A stretch of DNA of 64,000 bases from Singulisphaera sp. GP187 (GCA_945868805.1 CAMBMO010000001.1:1-64000); one strand, 5' to 3'. Counted from the first letter of the stretch, positions 26,259 to 34,690 are shown. Notes: generated from the letters alone by a model not told the origin. Numbers and translations are program-made.

Positions 26259-27185
26259 CTAGTCACGATGCTTCGAATGACACTCGGTACAGCTCGCACC
26301 GAGGCGCGCGAACACTCTCGACGCTTTGTCGTACTCGTTGCGTCGGAGCAATTCTTCAAGTTCTGAAGCTGTCGCGCTCGACCGCGCGATCCACTCACGC
26401 AATTCCGCGCGTGCGACCTCATTCATCCTAATGCTCGCTGACGGACCCGCGATCAATCGGAGTTGGTCCGCGATCGCCCCAGCATCCGCCAATGGCGCCA
26501 GATCTGGATGGTCGGGAGGAGCAACCCATCCATTTTTCTGCGCCAACTTCAGTCGGTCGAAAATCGCGTCCATCTCAATCATCGCATCCACGAACGAATC
26601 AGGTTTGGAGATCTTTGGAAACTCGTCACTCGCGGCGTCGATATCGTGCGCGCTCATCGGCTGTGCTGATGCGGTGCAGGTCCAGAGCCCTTTGTAGCCG
26701 GGCGAGGTCCCCGCAACCAACATCCGCGCTGCTGCCTGCTCATTCGTCATCCACCCGAGCGATACCGCAACGACCCCTGCGACGCATGCGCTTCGGTGCT
26801 TTCCGTGGTGGCAGTGCAGGTAAATCGGTTTGGGCAGATCGCGAACAGCGCGCACGAGTTGCGCCTTTCTGTCGTCGGCAACGCCGTCGTACCCGATCGG
26901 GAAATGCACGTAAAGCATGGCATGGTTGTCAGCTCGCACGAGATCAGGCTTCGCACCGTCAACCGAAATGATGGTCTTTATTCCGAGAGTTGAAAGCGAA
27001 ACAAATCCCGGTTCGCCTCTCGGCGCGCTTCCAGAATAGAAACTCTCGTGGAATTCCACCACATTCGAGATTCCCGGATAGTCGCGTGGCAGTGGAGCAC
27101 TTGATGGAGCACGCTGGATCCCGAGGCACATCAAAATGGTTAGTGCGAACAGATGCTTGGGACCAATCACGACTGGATCGTACAA
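26259..27185 (-). CDS. Dual-specificity-type phosphatase fused to a cytochrome c'-like C-terminal domain
   Basis: The 308-residue product starts with a signal or anchor segment (HLFALTILMCLGI). Residues 35-170 form a cysteine phosphatase domain with STLGIKTIISVDG, a likely general-acid region YDGVADD, and the P-loop YLHCHHGKHRSACVAG (Cys-X5-Arg). The last 130 residues are helical and end in RLGASCTECHSKHRD, a CxxCH heme c site in the C-terminal position used by cytochrome c'. Both halves would lie in the periplasm, where c-type heme is attached. The linked rhodanese gene downstream has a nearly identical HCHHG loop. Substrate and the role of heme are unknown. Confidence 0.8.
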   Translation of the reverse strand: MYDPVVIGPKHLFALTILMCLGIQRAPSSAPLPRDYPGISNVVEFHESFYSGSAPRGEPGFVSLSTLGIKTIISVDGAKPDLVRADNHAMLYVHFPIGYDGVADDRKAQLVRAVRDLPKPIYLHCHHGKHRSACVAGVVAVSLGWMTNEQAAARMLVAGTSPGYKGLWTCTASAQPMSAHDIDAASDEFPKISKPDSFVDAMIEMDAIFDRLKLAQKNGWVAPPDHPDLAPLADAGAIADQLRLIAGPSASIRMNEVARAELREWIARSSATASELEELLRRNEYDKASRVFARLGASCTECHSKHRD

Positions 27186-27225
27186 GTCGCGAGTGTCCCC
27201 ATCGTAAAATTTCAGTCGCTACGGC

Positions 27226-27714
27226 CTAGCGCTGAATCGGCGGTGCGATTGGATTGCTCCAGGTCGGCTGTCGAAGAGTGCGCCCAGGGCACTCTCCGCA
27301 CGCCATCTTGACGGGTGTCATGACAAAGAGCACGGCAGGCCAAATCGGTTCGATGAATCCGTCCAAGACGATTGACGATGCGCTCGACTCGCCCTGGAGT
27401 GCACTCGCAACCGTTGGATACTCCCCACCATCGCGAGCGGTTCCCGTTGCAATCGTCAGTTCTTCGCAGTAGGTGGGCTGCACTTCAACCTGCCCTTGAG
27501 GAACAAGCACTTGAACAATGTCCCAGTTGCCACGATCGAGGCCGAAAAGAGAGGGCTGTTCGTTGGCAGAGATGCTGGATCGACTGCTTGCCGAGAGAGC
27601 GCCAATCGTGTCGGAATCCGCTCCAAGGAGTCCGTTTTCTTGATTCAGATGTCCAGTGCATCCGACAAGCAGGACGAGCAGGCAGGTCGCGCAGGCTGGT
27701 TGCAAGTTACTCAT
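27226..27714 (-). CDS. Unknown lipoprotein
   Basis: Not recognised. The 162 residues begin MSNLQPACATCLLVLLVGCTG, with a lipobox VGC at residues 17-19, then a Ser-rich stretch and a C-terminal domain with DIVQVLVPQGQVEVQPTYCE and two further cysteines in KMACGECPG. The start at 27714 lies eight bases inside the recX gene, so the two are probably translated together. The frame is open upstream to 27846 but homologous features begin at the signal peptide. Confidence 0.65.
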   Translation of the reverse strand: MSNLQPACATCLLVLLVGCTGHLNQENGLLGADSDTIGALSASSRSSISANEQPSLFGLDRGNWDIVQVLVPQGQVEVQPTYCEELTIATGTARDGGEYPTVASALQGESSASSIVLDGFIEPIWPAVLFVMTPVKMACGECPGRTLRQPTWSNPIAPPIQR

Positions 27715-28396
27715 CGAAGTCAATCCCTTCTTGGCGTAGAGCCGAACGAATCGTATCTGCGTCCATTCCGCGATGAAGAAGCGCTCCTGCGACTGTGAGT
27801 GGATGCTTTTTGCCGCGATTCGCGAGCGCCTCTCGTGCCATCGCAATCGCTAGGTGCTTCGCTTGAGGAGTTCCGGCAACCCGGCGTCCTTCGCGAGAAG
27901 CACGGACTTGGTCGATCCCCTCAGATTCCAAGAGCTGAGAGAGTGAATCGACCGAGAGACCACGCCGACTTCTCGAAACACTCGATGCTCGAATGGTGGC
28001 GTGTGTGTCGTCATTGAGCCAGCCATCCGACTTCAGCTCTGCGATCGTCTTGGCGACAAGATCGGCGTCGTATCCCTTTCGGTCGAGTCGCTGCGCAAGC
28101 GTTGCACCGTTTTGCGTGCTTTTGGCGAGCAAACTCATCGAGTATTCCCTGGCTTCACGATGGGCCACGAATTGTCGAACCCGTTTCGCGACGGCGGGAG
28201 TCCAATTCATCCCATCGCGAATGCGAAGTTCAGTCAACGATTCGCGGGGCAGTCGCGCGACGGATCGAGCGACTCCTTCGAGAAATAACTTCGCCCAACG
28301 CGGGTCCTTGTTGTCGCTCTCGATGCGGTCGAGTCGTCGAGATTCGGTCCCGTTCGACTTGAACGCGCGGGGACTTGTTGTGCTCGGCCGACTCAT
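27707..28396 (-). CDS. recX: RecX-family regulator of RecA
   Basis: Three-helix-repeat protein that binds RecA filaments. The 229 residues have SMSLLAKSTQNGATLAQRLDRKGYDADLVAKTIAELKSDGWLNDD, the hallmark of the first RecX repeats, and GMDADTIRSALRQEG at the C-terminus for the last repeat. The first 80 residues form a Lys/Arg-rich extension. RecX often sits beside recA, but here it is between a TPR gene (ATGA overlap upstream) and a lipoprotein gene. LexA is found in this window, but recA is not. Confidence 0.85.
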   Translation of the reverse strand: MSRPSTTSPRAFKSNGTESRRLDRIESDNKDPRWAKLFLEGVARSVARLPRESLTELRIRDGMNWTPAVAKRVRQFVAHREAREYSMSLLAKSTQNGATLAQRLDRKGYDADLVAKTIAELKSDGWLNDDTHATIRASSVSRSRRGLSVDSLSQLLESEGIDQVRASREGRRVAGTPQAKHLAIAMAREALANRGKKHPLTVAGALLHRGMDADTIRSALRQEGIDFDE

Positions 28397-28707
28397 GTCA
28401 ATTGGTCCAGGAATGAATGAATTTCAGAGATCGCGTGGGCGTCGCCGGATGCCTTGGCTCGTCCGAGGCCGATGCGAAGTGTTTCAATCGCATCGTTCAG
28501 TCGGCCGGCTTGCTCGAGCGCACGGGCCTTGTGGTAGTACGCATAGCAGTAATCGATGTCCGATTCGATCGTCTTGTCAAACCAGAGGACTGCGGTATCG
28601 AGATTTCCTGCCTTTAAGTATTCCTGAGCCATGCCATACCGACAGAAGGCATCTGTTGGATTCTCTTCGAGCATCTTTTGAAGAAGTTCGATCCTCCCTT
28701 GGCTCAT
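28393..28707 (-). CDS. Small TPR protein
   Basis: A 104-residue protein with two to three tetratricopeptide repeats: AFCRYGMAQEYLKAGNLDTAVLWFDKTIE and AYYHKARALEQAGRLNDAIETLRIGL. No signal peptide, so probably cytoplasmic. The frame is open to 28821, but the ATG at 28707 begins the repeat region and avoids the divergent gene at 28745. It overlaps recX by four bases, so the two proteins are made together. Confidence 0.8.
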   Translation of the reverse strand: MSQGRIELLQKMLEENPTDAFCRYGMAQEYLKAGNLDTAVLWFDKTIESDIDYCYAYYHKARALEQAGRLNDAIETLRIGLGRAKASGDAHAISEIHSFLDQLT

Positions 28708-28744
28708 AATTCGAAGAGTACCACTCTGCGCTAATATTTTTCGG

Positions 28745-30265
28745 ATGCGTGCGAATCCGAAGCGACCCACCTTGATTATCGCGTTGCTCCCGCTTTGGGG
28801 AATGACGGGTTGTCTTACCACCTACACGCCGACCGCCAAAGCCGATACTCGTCCGCGCGAAGTCCATGTCAGCCACTCTGTCGGCGGAACGCACTGGCGG
28901 ACAATTGTCGAGCAGGGGACTTGGTATCAGGGATTTGGGCCATACCTGCTCGCGATCAATCAAAGCAACGGCGTAGTCATCGACAAGCTGACCTGCTTTC
29001 CGATTGGCACATCTGGGGCGCTCGTCGATCTTGTCGATTATCAAGGCGATTTGATCGCGGTCATCGATCGCACTGCGGTGATCCGAATCGATCGAACAAA
29101 TCCAGGAGCTCTCATGGTGGTAGAGACGATCGGCGAGAAGGCACTGGGACTTCGGCCGGAGAGCATCTCGGTGGTCGATGGAGAACTGTATGTCAGCGGA
29201 CTCGGCGGGGTTGTTCGGCTGGACACAGGCGAACGATTTCTTGCGGGGAGCAAAGTCTGCGGCAGAGTCGCGGGAAGTTCGGTTGGACGAGTTGCGACAC
29301 GTGATGGAGAGATCGTCCGGCTCTCTGACGAGGCTGTCTATGGGAAGGCAACAGACTTGCAAAATGTCGCCGCAACCGGGCGATCGACGGGACCAATTGC
29401 CTTTGTTGATCAAGGGGCCGATGATGCCCGTGTCGGGCTTCTCGATGCCGAACTCAAGGAGATTGCGGTAACGACGGTGGCGGGGGAAGTCACGCGCCTG
29501 CGAGACCTTGTGGGTCGACTTTGGGCCATCACGCCGAGCAGAATCGTCACATGGAAGATTGGTCTTGACGGCCTCTCGGACGAGCGAATCATTCGCGTTC
29601 GTGGCGCAATTGATGTGGACGCAGTCGACGCAAACACATTCGCGGTCGCTGGCACATTCGGGCGAGCCTTTTACAGGCTGGACGCCGATGCGGATGGGGC
29701 AGCAGACGAGTTCTTCGGCGCGACTCGAGAAGCAGGGCGGTTGGAGCGAGTTCTCTCTGACGGTCGGCGCATCGTCGCGGGGAGCGAAGAAGGCAATTGG
29801 TTGTATGTTGGAGGTGGTACGTGCGAACCGAGCAAGAATCCGATTCAAACATTCAACCCGCCGAACTCGGTTGTCTCTGGCGATTTTGGAAAGGCGTCGA
29901 TCGAAGGGGCTGACAGTGACGCGTTCACGATCGAGAGTGGAGCACGGGTCATCGTCGACGACAATGGAACGCGACAGATTCTTCAGATGCCGCAGGGAGC
30001 GCATGCGAGGACGCTGGCACTCGTCGGTGACGAGTTGTGGATTGGCCACGACGATGGAATTGATGTCTGGAGGTCCGATGGCGCAAAGATGATTCGCATC
30101 GGGCGATTGCGACTGCAAGGTCCAGTGACAAACATTTACGCTCGCCGAACGAGCGACGGCGCGAGTTGGGTCAGTTTGTTTGGCGGAATGGGTGTTGCGA
30201 TGTGGCGTTCGGTCGACGAGCCGTCGCTAGCCGAAGAGTCTTCGTCATCGGCGAAGGCTGATTGA
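28745..30265 (+). CDS. Unknown lipoprotein, beta-propeller-like
   Basis: A 506-residue exported protein with lipobox MTGC at residues 20-23. The rest consists of regularly spaced strands of the type GDLIAVIDRTAVIRIDR, DGELYVSGLGGVVRLD and GDELWIGHDDGIDVWR, which suggest a six- or seven-bladed propeller. No enzyme motif is recognised. It is divergent from the TPR/recX unit and its last 21 bases overlap the convergent nth gene. Confidence 0.65.
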   Translation: MRANPKRPTLIIALLPLWGMTGCLTTYTPTAKADTRPREVHVSHSVGGTHWRTIVEQGTWYQGFGPYLLAINQSNGVVIDKLTCFPIGTSGALVDLVDYQGDLIAVIDRTAVIRIDRTNPGALMVVETIGEKALGLRPESISVVDGELYVSGLGGVVRLDTGERFLAGSKVCGRVAGSSVGRVATRDGEIVRLSDEAVYGKATDLQNVAATGRSTGPIAFVDQGADDARVGLLDAELKEIAVTTVAGEVTRLRDLVGRLWAITPSRIVTWKIGLDGLSDERIIRVRGAIDVDAVDANTFAVAGTFGRAFYRLDADADGAADEFFGATREAGRLERVLSDGRRIVAGSEEGNWLYVGGGTCEPSKNPIQTFNPPNSVVSGDFGKASIEGADSDAFTIESGARVIVDDNGTRQILQMPQGAHARTLALVGDELWIGHDDGIDVWRSDGAKMIRIGRLRLQGPVTNIYARRTSDGASWVSLFGGMGVAMWRSVDEPSLAEESSSSAKAD

Positions 30266-30940
30266 TCGTTTGCGCTTCACCGCAGCTTTCCCTTCAGAAC
30301 AATATTCGCGACAAATCCTGTCTTCTTGGCACGAGTTTCCGCGCGCCTTGCATACAGCGCGACCGTGCGAGATCAAGAGGTGGGAAAGCACGCACCAGTC
30401 GCGTTGACGAAAGAGCGCCATCAAATCCCCCTCGATCGCGACCGGATCCGTTGCCTTCGAGAACGAAAATCGCATCGAGAGTCGTGAGACATGCGTGTCG
30501 ACGACGACTCCATCGTTGATGCCGAACGCATTGCCAAGGACAACATTTGCAGTCTTACGAGCGACTCCCCTCAACTGAATCAGTTCGTCCATCGTTGACG
30601 GCACTCGACCGCCGAACTGTCGTTGGATTGTCTTCATCGATTCGACGACCGCCTTTGCTTTGTTGCGATAAAAATTGATCGTTCGGACAAATGGTTCGAT
30701 GTCGCTCGGCTCGCACTGCGCGAACGCCGCGGGGGTTGGGAAAGCTCGGAAGAGCGCAGGGGTCGCCTTATTCACACCGACATCGGTCGCCTGCGCCGAC
30801 AGGATTGTCGCGATGAGGAGTTCATGAGGCTTCGACCAATCGAGCGCACAATGAGCGTCTGGATAGCGGCGAGTGAGTGCGTCAAAGACCTTTTGCGCTC
30901 GGATTCGTTGGAGTGCTGTCTTACGAGGGAGAGGATCCAT
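30245..30940 (-). CDS. nth: Endonuclease III, DNA glycosylase/AP lyase
   Basis: Removes oxidised pyrimidines and nicks abasic DNA. The helix-hairpin-helix LRGVARKTANVVLG contains the catalytic Lys, and VVVDTHVSRLS the catalytic Asp. ATILSAQATDVGVNKATPALF is the N-terminal signature. The 4Fe-4S loop has four cysteines but the spacing is C-X6-C-X5-C-X3-C, whereas E. coli Nth has C-X6-C-X2-C-X5-C. The hairpin also reads GVA instead of GVG. A basic tail KRKRSISLRR follows. Length is 231 residues. It is convergent with the propeller lipoprotein. Confidence 0.93.
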   Translation of the reverse strand: MDPLPRKTALQRIRAQKVFDALTRRYPDAHCALDWSKPHELLIATILSAQATDVGVNKATPALFRAFPTPAAFAQCEPSDIEPFVRTINFYRNKAKAVVESMKTIQRQFGGRVPSTMDELIQLRGVARKTANVVLGNAFGINDGVVVDTHVSRLSMRFSFSKATDPVAIEGDLMALFRQRDWCVLSHLLISHGRAVCKARGNSCQEDRICREYCSEGKAAVKRKRSISLRR

Positions 30941-30962
30941 GACAAAACGATAACCTCACTCG

Positions 30963-31748
30963 GTGCTCCCGCAAATTGCAGGTCAATTGCCGACGCTCGC
31001 AGCGACGATCGCACCACTCGCGGGCGAAGTCTTGGAGGCACTCAAGGTTGTCGCTGCCATCGGGTACAGAGCGGTGCAATTGTCAGCAACTCAGGTCGGG
31101 ACTCGACCGAAGGATCTTGACATCAGTGGACGCAAGGACCTGACTGTGCAACTACGCCGATTTGGATTGTCCTGTGCTGGATTGGATCTCTGGATCCCGT
31201 CGTCGCATTTCATCGACCCCGCATTCGTCGATCGCGCCATCGACGCGGTTTCGCAATCGATCACACTCGCGGCCGCGCTTGGGAGGTGTTCGGTGAGTCT
31301 GGCATTGCCAGCGCGAACTGATCGGACGCAAGGCAACCTCAACGATGTTCGAGCAGCGGTCGAAGCGTGTGCACAACGCGAGGGCGTCCAAGTCGCCGAC
31401 CACGGCGTCGATGCCGCGACTGGTGTTTGGACTCCTTCGTCATCTGGGTTCCTCGGGGTCGGGATTGATCCCGCTGTGTTGCTCGGAGCGAATCAAGATG
31501 TGTGCGCGAGCGTGACAAAAATTGGGGCGCGTATTGTGTGCGCTCGTGTCGTGGATCTGCTTCGCACCGGCATGCGAGGACCGCCTGGGGAACCGCATGA
31601 CGCCCGCCTCGATCTCGTGGCGTATATGGCGACGCTCGCGAGCATTTCGCTCTACACATCACCGGTGGTTGATGCACGACAGTGGAGTGATGCACGCGCA
31701 GGTCTGCGCATCACACTCCAACGATGGTCGGGAGGATCTTCAGGATGA
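30963..31748 (+). CDS. Sugar phosphate isomerase/epimerase-like TIM-barrel protein
   Basis: A 261-residue protein resembling the xylose-isomerase-like/AP endonuclease 2 superfamily. It has AIGYRAVQLSATQVG, FGLSCAGLDLWIPSSHFIDP and FLGVGIDPAVLLGANQD, typical of barrel strands carrying metal or substrate residues. Some expected metal-binding Glu/His residues are not obvious, so activity is uncertain. It starts with GTG at 30963, 22 bp from the divergent nth start, and overlaps acpS by four bases. Confidence 0.6.
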   Translation: MLPQIAGQLPTLAATIAPLAGEVLEALKVVAAIGYRAVQLSATQVGTRPKDLDISGRKDLTVQLRRFGLSCAGLDLWIPSSHFIDPAFVDRAIDAVSQSITLAAALGRCSVSLALPARTDRTQGNLNDVRAAVEACAQREGVQVADHGVDAATGVWTPSSSGFLGVGIDPAVLLGANQDVCASVTKIGARIVCARVVDLLRTGMRGPPGEPHDARLDLVAYMATLASISLYTSPVVDARQWSDARAGLRITLQRWSGGSSG

Positions 31749-32143
31749 AAGCCCTTGCACATGGAATCGATCTTGTCGAGATTGCGCGTATTCAACGATT
31801 GCTCGACGAGCATGGCGATCGTTTTCTCGAGAGGGTCTACTGTCGATCCGAGCAGGAATACGCAATGTCGGGAGGTGTTCGATGCGCGGAACGATTGGCC
31901 GCGCGTTTCGCGGCGAAGGAGGCGGTCCTCAAAGCGCTCGGAACAGGGCTTCGTTCAGGGATGAGCTGGACAGAGATCGAGGTACGGATACAGCCACTCG
32001 GTGCACCCACGATCGCTTTGCACGGGAGAGTTGCGGAAGTGTCTGTGGCGCTGGGAATTCGTCACTGGTTGATTTCTCTCTCCCATTCAGGTGGTTTTGC
32101 AATCGCAAGCGTCATCGGGACTTCCGAGTCCGAGCCAGAGTGA
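31745..32143 (+). CDS. acpS: Holo-[acyl-carrier-protein] synthase
   Basis: Transfers 4'-phosphopantetheine from CoA to acyl carrier protein. At 132 residues it matches the AcpS family: the Mg-binding start AHGIDLVEIARIQRLL and the second motif AARFAAKEAVLKALGTG are intact, and HWLISLSHSGGFAIASV closes the fold. It forms trimers in the cytoplasm. The ATG at 31745 overlaps the previous stop (ATGA), preferred over the ATG at 31724. Confidence 0.95.
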   Translation: MKALAHGIDLVEIARIQRLLDEHGDRFLERVYCRSEQEYAMSGGVRCAERLAARFAAKEAVLKALGTGLRSGMSWTEIEVRIQPLGAPTIALHGRVAEVSVALGIRHWLISLSHSGGFAIASVIGTSESEPE

Positions 32144-32156
32144 TACGCTTCCCGCG

Positions 32157-32813
32157 ATGATGAAGGGCGCAAGAACACTGTACGAAGCGCGACGTGCCAA
32201 GGACGGCGTTGGTGCATCGCCGATCACATCCCCGCCACGTCCACTTCGGCTTCCAATCGGCTTCGTCGTGGTCGTCGTAGGAATTGCTTTGGCGATCGTT
32301 TTCGCTGTGTATAACTTGGGGTTTTACCGAGGCAAGCAAGCTGCTGAGAGAAGCGCTTTCGAAGGGGCAGTCGGACTCGCGCAAACAATCGATCCGCTCG
32401 TCAGCGACAGGAGCGGCGTGATGCCCTCCCCGGAGATTCAGTCCTCGCCCAATGGCACAGCAAGTCTTGCGGGCAGTCGTGGTGGGAATCAGCTTGGCCC
32501 GCCGCCCATCGGTGATCCACGCAAGGCGGGGCTCAATTATTTCACGATCGCGGGCGAGATATCCAATGACCGTGCTCTAGAAATGGTTTCGTTTTGCAGG
32601 GGTTTGGGGCTTGATGTTGTGGCGATATCAGGTCATAATGCTCGGTCCCAAGTGATTGTCCTCCCCGGGTTCGGGTGGGATGAAAAGGATGGGGCGCCAG
32701 TGAAGTCACTGGACGCAAACATTCGTGCGGTCGGCGCAAAGTGGAAGGCGCTTGGTCGTGGTAACGGTGACTTCCGCGATTGCTATCCAAAACTTTTCAA
32801 AGGTCAGTCATGA
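32157..32813 (+). CDS. Membrane-anchored unknown protein with SPOR-like C-terminus
   Basis: A 218-residue protein. A cytoplasmic N-terminus rich in Arg and Pro leads to one membrane helix (about 36-58, GFVVVVVGIALAIVFAVYNL). A Gly/Ser-rich linker follows, then a compact C-terminal domain from about 140 with NYFTIAGEISNDRALEMVSFCRGLGLDVVAI, which has the beta-alpha pattern of SPOR or related peptidoglycan-binding domains. Assignment is weak. It overlaps the small basic protein gene by four bases and is 13 bp after acpS. Confidence 0.55.
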   Translation: MMKGARTLYEARRAKDGVGASPITSPPRPLRLPIGFVVVVVGIALAIVFAVYNLGFYRGKQAAERSAFEGAVGLAQTIDPLVSDRSGVMPSPEIQSSPNGTASLAGSRGGNQLGPPPIGDPRKAGLNYFTIAGEISNDRALEMVSFCRGLGLDVVAISGHNARSQVIVLPGFGWDEKDGAPVKSLDANIRAVGAKWKALGRGNGDFRDCYPKLFKGQS

Positions 32814-33106
32814 GCATTCATCCGAGTCTGAAACAAAAATCCGGCGCACTCAACCAACATCGAAACGTTTTGACACGCGCCGAACGTATCGAGAAGTTGA
32901 CTGAACTCGACCTTTTCAATCCGTCCAAGAACACTGCTTTGTCTCTGCCAAAGGTCCGCTCGATCAAGGCGGCTGTGGCGAAGAAGCCCAAGAAGGAAGC
33001 CGTTGCCGGTGCTGCTGGTGCCGAAGGCGCCGCTCCTGCCGCGGGCGCGAAGGCCGGTGCCGCTGCGAAGGTTGCCGCTCCAGCTGCCGGTGCCAAGAAA
33101 AAGTGA
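32810..33106 (+). CDS. PVC-superphylum small basic protein with Ala/Lys-rich tail
   Basis: The first 60 residues, MSIHPSLKQKSGALNQHRNV then LTRAERIEKLTELDLF and SLPKVRSIKA, match the small basic protein family that is a signature of the Planctomycetes-Verrucomicrobia-Chlamydiae group (I believe TIGR04137). Its role is not settled; the basic charge suggests RNA or DNA binding. The last 38 residues are almost only Ala, Gly, Lys and Pro, resembling histone H1 tails. The ATG at 32810 overlaps the upstream stop. Confidence 0.8.
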   Translation: MSIHPSLKQKSGALNQHRNVLTRAERIEKLTELDLFNPSKNTALSLPKVRSIKAAVAKKPKKEAVAGAAGAEGAAPAAGAKAGAAAKVAAPAAGAKKK

Positions 33107-33107
33107 C

Positions 33108-34292
33108 ATGACATCCGCCCACCAGTCGGGGGGACAGACCGGTGTGGAGCTCGATCTTGAGAGGCTGTTCACCGCTCGCGTTCGTTCCATCGATGCATCG
33201 GGTATCCGTCGCGCATTCGATCTGGGCGCATCCATCAAAGACCCAATCAATCTTTCGATCGGGCAGCCAGATTTTCCGGTCGATCCGCGCATCAAGCGCG
33301 CTGCGGTCAAGGCGATCGAAGAGGATCGAAATGGATATTCGCTGACTCAGGGACTTCCCGAATTGCGATCGGCGATTTGGTCGCACTTGAAAAAAGATAT
33401 CGGGTGGATTCCAAGCGACGAGAATGATTTGATGGTGACAGTCGGAACAACGGGGGGACTTGTCCTCGCTGTCATGGCATTGATCGAGGCAGGTGACGAA
33501 GTGATCCTGCCCGACCCTTTTTTCGTGGCGTATCCGCAATTTGTAAAAATGGCTGGAGGAAAGTCGGTGTTTTGCGATACGTACCCCGACTTCCGAATGA
33601 CAGCTTCGCGGATCGCGCCATTGATCACACCCAAGACCAAGATGGTCATCATCGACAGCCCGAGCAATCCGTGTGGAGTCGTTCTCTCTTCGGCGGAACT
33701 TCAGGAAATCGTTGAGCTCTGCCGAGAACGTGGCATCTTGCTCGTGTCCGATGAGATCTACGACGCATTCACGTTCCCAGAAGCGCTGGATGGGGGTCGA
33801 TGTCCCAGTCCAGCGCGATACACGTCGTCGCTCCTGCTCGTCCGAGGATTCGGGAAGAGCTACGGCTGCACTGGTTGGCGATTGGGATATGCGGCTGGTC
33901 CGAAACCGCTCATACAGCAGATGGCAAAGCTCCAACAGTATCTCTTCGTTTGCGCACCTACCCCATTTCAGGCAGCAGCAATCGAATGCTTTCATGTCGA
34001 CCTCTCGCCAATCATCGAGCGCTATGTGGCACGACGGGATATGGTCATTCAGGCATTGTCTGGTGTCACCAATGTCACCTCATCTCAGGGCGCTTTTTAT
34101 TGCTTCATTGAGATACCCCAGCGACTCGGGCTTACGGGAACTCAATTCGCGGAACGAGCGATCGCTGAACGATTGATTGTTGTGCCTGGGGGAGTATTCA
34201 GCACACGTGACACGCACATCCGGATCAGCTTCGCTGCGTCCGAACAAAAACTCGCCGAAGGACTTGAAGTCATTCGGCGAATGATGAAGTGA
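33108..34292 (+). CDS. Class I/II PLP-dependent aminotransferase
   Basis: A 394-residue fold-type I aminotransferase. SIGQPDFPVDPRIKRAA and YSLTQGLPELRSAIW are early family motifs, and IDSPSNPCGVVLSSAEL holds the Asn/Pro loop. The PLP lysine is in VRGFGKSYGCTGWRLGYAAGP, and the carboxylate-binding Arg is in THIRISFAASEQ. Similar enzymes include aspartate/tyrosine aminotransferases. A tyrosine transaminase would feed the 4-hydroxyphenylpyruvate pathway encoded nearby, but substrate cannot be told. The ATG at 33108 follows the previous stop by one base. Confidence 0.92.
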   Translation: MTSAHQSGGQTGVELDLERLFTARVRSIDASGIRRAFDLGASIKDPINLSIGQPDFPVDPRIKRAAVKAIEEDRNGYSLTQGLPELRSAIWSHLKKDIGWIPSDENDLMVTVGTTGGLVLAVMALIEAGDEVILPDPFFVAYPQFVKMAGGKSVFCDTYPDFRMTASRIAPLITPKTKMVIIDSPSNPCGVVLSSAELQEIVELCRERGILLVSDEIYDAFTFPEALDGGRCPSPARYTSSLLLVRGFGKSYGCTGWRLGYAAGPKPLIQQMAKLQQYLFVCAPTPFQAAAIECFHVDLSPIIERYVARRDMVIQALSGVTNVTSSQGAFYCFIEIPQRLGLTGTQFAERAIAERLIVVPGGVFSTRDTHIRISFAASEQKLAEGLEVIRRMMK

Positions 34293-34363
34293 GATAGAAC
34301 GCTACCGAACGCTCGACCGGTTCGAATCGCTCGAACCCCAATCGATAGGCGTCGCCCGCTTGC

Positions 34364-34573
34364 TTACTTACTCTTCTTGCCACCCGGGGTGATGCCGGCA
34401 GGGGCATCGGTCGCGGATGTGATTCCGATTCCGGTTGATGGACTATCCGGAATTGGTTGCTTCAATTCTGGCTTTGACGCATTTGCGCCCGGATCATTGG
34501 AGCTGGTGGATTCACCACAGCCGACGACAAACACAAGAGCAGAACCGATGAGTATGGAAGGAATTGTCTTCAT
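34364..34573 (-). CDS. Small lipoprotein
   Basis: A 69-residue product with signal MKTIPSILIGSALVFVVGCG, lipobox VVGC and a Ser/Pro/Gly-rich tail ending GGKKSK. No fold is recognised. It is convergent with the aminotransferase and lies downstream of the terminator at 34655-34690, so it needs its own promoter in the short space before 34573. Confidence 0.65.
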   Translation of the reverse strand: MKTIPSILIGSALVFVVGCGESTSSNDPGANASKPELKQPIPDSPSTGIGITSATDAPAGITPGGKKSK

Positions 34574-34654
34574 GACTGAAATTTATGGTGGTTGGGGTCG
34601 TAAGTCAAGAAATGTGCGGTCGCGACTTTGTACGCGAAGTCGAGGGTGAAAAGA

Positions 34655-34690
34655 AAAACCCCGCCGACGTACGAAACGATGTCGGCGGGG
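34655..34690 (-). terminator. Rho-independent terminator of the pyrF operon
   Basis: Ten-base perfect stem CCCCGCCGAC/GTCGGCGGGG (34659-34668 and 34681-34690) with a 12-base loop. On the minus strand it is followed by GTTTTTCTTTTC. It would end transcripts coming from the thioesterase gene 180 bp upstream. Confidence 0.85.

Noticed and set aside
28577-30118. 513-codon open frame on the minus strand
   Set aside because: Antisense to the propeller-like lipoprotein, whose plus-strand frame has a lipobox and regular repeats. The minus product is Arg/Asp/Cys-rich without a fold.
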